DNA of 42,613 nucleotides from Gemmataceae bacterium (GTDB lineage Bacteria > Planctomycetota > Planctomycetia > Gemmatales > Gemmataceae), in assembly GCA_022614915.1 (NCBI GenBank), contig JAKEHV010000420.1, forward strand, positions 1 through 42,613. The letters run 5' to 3'. Both the position numbers and the translations under genes were made by a program. Under the pieces are notes generated by a model. The model saw only the letters and a list, made by a program, of their open reading frames with translations, had not been told where the DNA came from and made no database searches. This document shows, piece after piece, positions 41,583 to 42,613 of the stretch (position 1 is the stretch's first letter; each line of letters opens with the position of its first letter).

Positions 41583-42613
41583 ATGTTTCGAAAAGCCGTG
41601 TGCGTCGTGTTGGGCGGATTGTGCGTGGTTGCAGCCTGGCGCGTGGTGGCACAGGGGGATGGGAAGAAGCCGCAATTGCAAGCCGCCCAGCCTTCCGGAC
41701 CCAAGCACGATTTTGGCTTCAGCGCCGCCTTCGAAGAAGAAGTCAAAAAGATCGGCCAGATCAGCCCGGACCAGTTCGCCGAACGCTTTGCCGAAAAGGC
41801 CAAATACCTCGCGAAGATCAATTGGGATCCGACCACGGCGAAGTTTTGGGACCGGTTCACTCTGGACCCGAATGACCCCAAGGCCATGACGCCGATCCGC
41901 AACATCGGCCAGCAGCAAGCGGCACATCTCTATGATTTTCGCCTGAATGACCAAGAACTGGCTGTGCTCAAGGACAAGGGTTTTGTCGTCAGCGAGCGGA
42001 GAGGGTCGCATAGCTTTACCGATCTCTACTATCGGCTATACGTTCGCGATTTGCCGGTGTTCATCACCAGCGATTCCATGCTGCACGCCTGGCATCGCTA
42101 CTTCGACCGCATGCTCGAAAGCTTGGAAAACGACTACTTCCGGCCGGCTTTCAAGCAAATGCTGGGGGCGATGGCCAAGGAAATCCCGGCCGCGCAGAAG
42201 GAATACGGCGACGGCCCGCTCGCCGAAGCCGTCCGCGACGTCGATTTCTTCCTGGCCGTCGCTCGTAATCTCTTGGAATCAATAAACACTAGCCCGACGC
42301 GCGAGCGAGGGAGCAGCTTCCTCGGTCAAGACGATCGCGTCAACGCAGCCTTAAGCCAGTGCTTCGCCGAAAAAATGGTGGAGTATCCGCTTTTCGGCAG
42401 GCTGCGGCCCATCGACTTTTCCCAGTTTAAGCCACGCGGCCGCTACGATCAAAATCAGGACGCGCAGCGCTATTTCCGCGCGGTCATGTGGCTGGGCCGC
42501 ATCGACTTCCGCATTGCCGGCGGCGAATCGGCCGAGCAAGACCTGCGCGAATTGTCCGGCGCCATCGTCCTCAATGATCTTTTGCAGCGGGCCAAGATGA
42601 AGGACCGCTGGCA
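41583..42613 (+). CDS. DUF3160 family secreted protein (runs off the window)
   Basis: The ATG at 41583 with AAGGAG (41572-41577) opens a frame that has no stop before the window ends, giving 343 codons. A signal peptide (MFRKAVCVVLGGLCVVAAW) is followed by FEEEVKKIGQISPDQFAERF and the DUF3160 core: VLKDKGFVVSERRGSHSF, LYVRDLPVFITSDSMLHAWH, FDRMLESLENDYFRPAF. It is an alpha-helical family of unknown function. It lies 108 bases after the previous gene and probably in the same operon. A dispersed 26-bp repeat is inserted in frame (coding NTSPTRERG) between two helices. Confidence 0.8.
   Translation, partial: MFRKAVCVVLGGLCVVAAWRVVAQGDGKKPQLQAAQPSGPKHDFGFSAAFEEEVKKIGQISPDQFAERFAEKAKYLAKINWDPTTAKFWDRFTLDPNDPKAMTPIRNIGQQQAAHLYDFRLNDQELAVLKDKGFVVSERRGSHSFTDLYYRLYVRDLPVFITSDSMLHAWHRYFDRMLESLENDYFRPAFKQMLGAMAKEIPAAQKEYGDGPLAEAVRDVDFFLAVARNLLESINTSPTRERGSSFLGQDDRVNAALSQCFAEKMVEYPLFGRLRPIDFSQFKPRGRYDQNQDAQRYFRAVMWLGRIDFRIAGGESAEQDLRELSGAIVLNDLLQRAKMKDRW
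42287..42312 (+). repeat. Dispersed 26-bp repeat, copy inside the DUF3160 gene
   Basis: Same sequence as 39571-39596 except one base. Here it is read in another frame, giving NTSPTRERG in the helix-rich DUF3160 domain. Confidence 0.7.

Overview
The window looks like a chromosomal segment of a planctomycete, most likely of the Gemmataceae/Pirellulales type. The pointers are a DUF1559 prepilin-like protein, a YCF48-CBM9 secreted protein, a DUF3160 protein, Tat-exported Gfo/Idh/MocA oxidoreductase, membrane-anchored caspase-fold proteins, high GC, and coding sequences invaded in frame by palindromic repeats. No rRNA, tRNA, CRISPR array or replication origin was seen.

Left part (1-21033): an integron attC-like hairpin at the edge, then mostly single-gene units. 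There is a minus-strand pair (family 2 glycosyltransferase, then a very large secreted YCF48/CBM9 protein), a small LuxR-type regulator, a small secreted protein gene broken by an amber codon, a DUF1559 prepilin and a DegT/DnrJ aminotransferase. Next come a secreted beta-propeller protein, a kinase fusion, a Ski2-like helicase, an oxidoreductase, a membrane-tethered GTPase, and an Lhr-type DEXH helicase followed by PdeM. The last two are half of the 'ligase-associated DNA damage response' set, without ligase or exonuclease. The Lhr gene carries three different palindromic elements in frame.

Middle part (21034-31410): a noncoding element of about 286 bp with 49-bp imperfect terminal inverted repeats, then a roughly 10-kb minus-strand operon that reads as an orphan VgrG (type VI secretion spike) island. 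In transcription order it holds an unknown protein with a PCxxC motif, VgrG, a DUF2169 adaptor, a beta-ketoacyl-synthase-fold protein lacking the nucleophile Cys, a DUF4150 (PAAR-like) effector with a transglutaminase/papain-like Cys-His-Asp C-terminus, an Ig-like partner, a DUF6484-type protein, a TIGR02270-type HEAT-repeat protein and a zinc-ribbon membrane protein. Tightly packed junctions (GTGA overlap, gaps of 3-57 bp) support one transcription unit. No sheath, baseplate or ClpV gene is present here.

Right part (31411-42613): transcribed divergently from the VgrG island across a 239-bp region with two adjacent palindromes. Two consecutive genes encode large membrane-anchored proteins whose N-terminal domains are caspase-like but lack the catalytic Cys (one also carries a von Willebrand A domain with a MIDAS motif). 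They are followed by a secreted beta-rich protein and a DUF3160 protein that runs off the window. Head-to-head placement of this pseudocaspase/vWA group with a VgrG-effector island is the most likely candidate for an undescribed system here; any functional link is inference.
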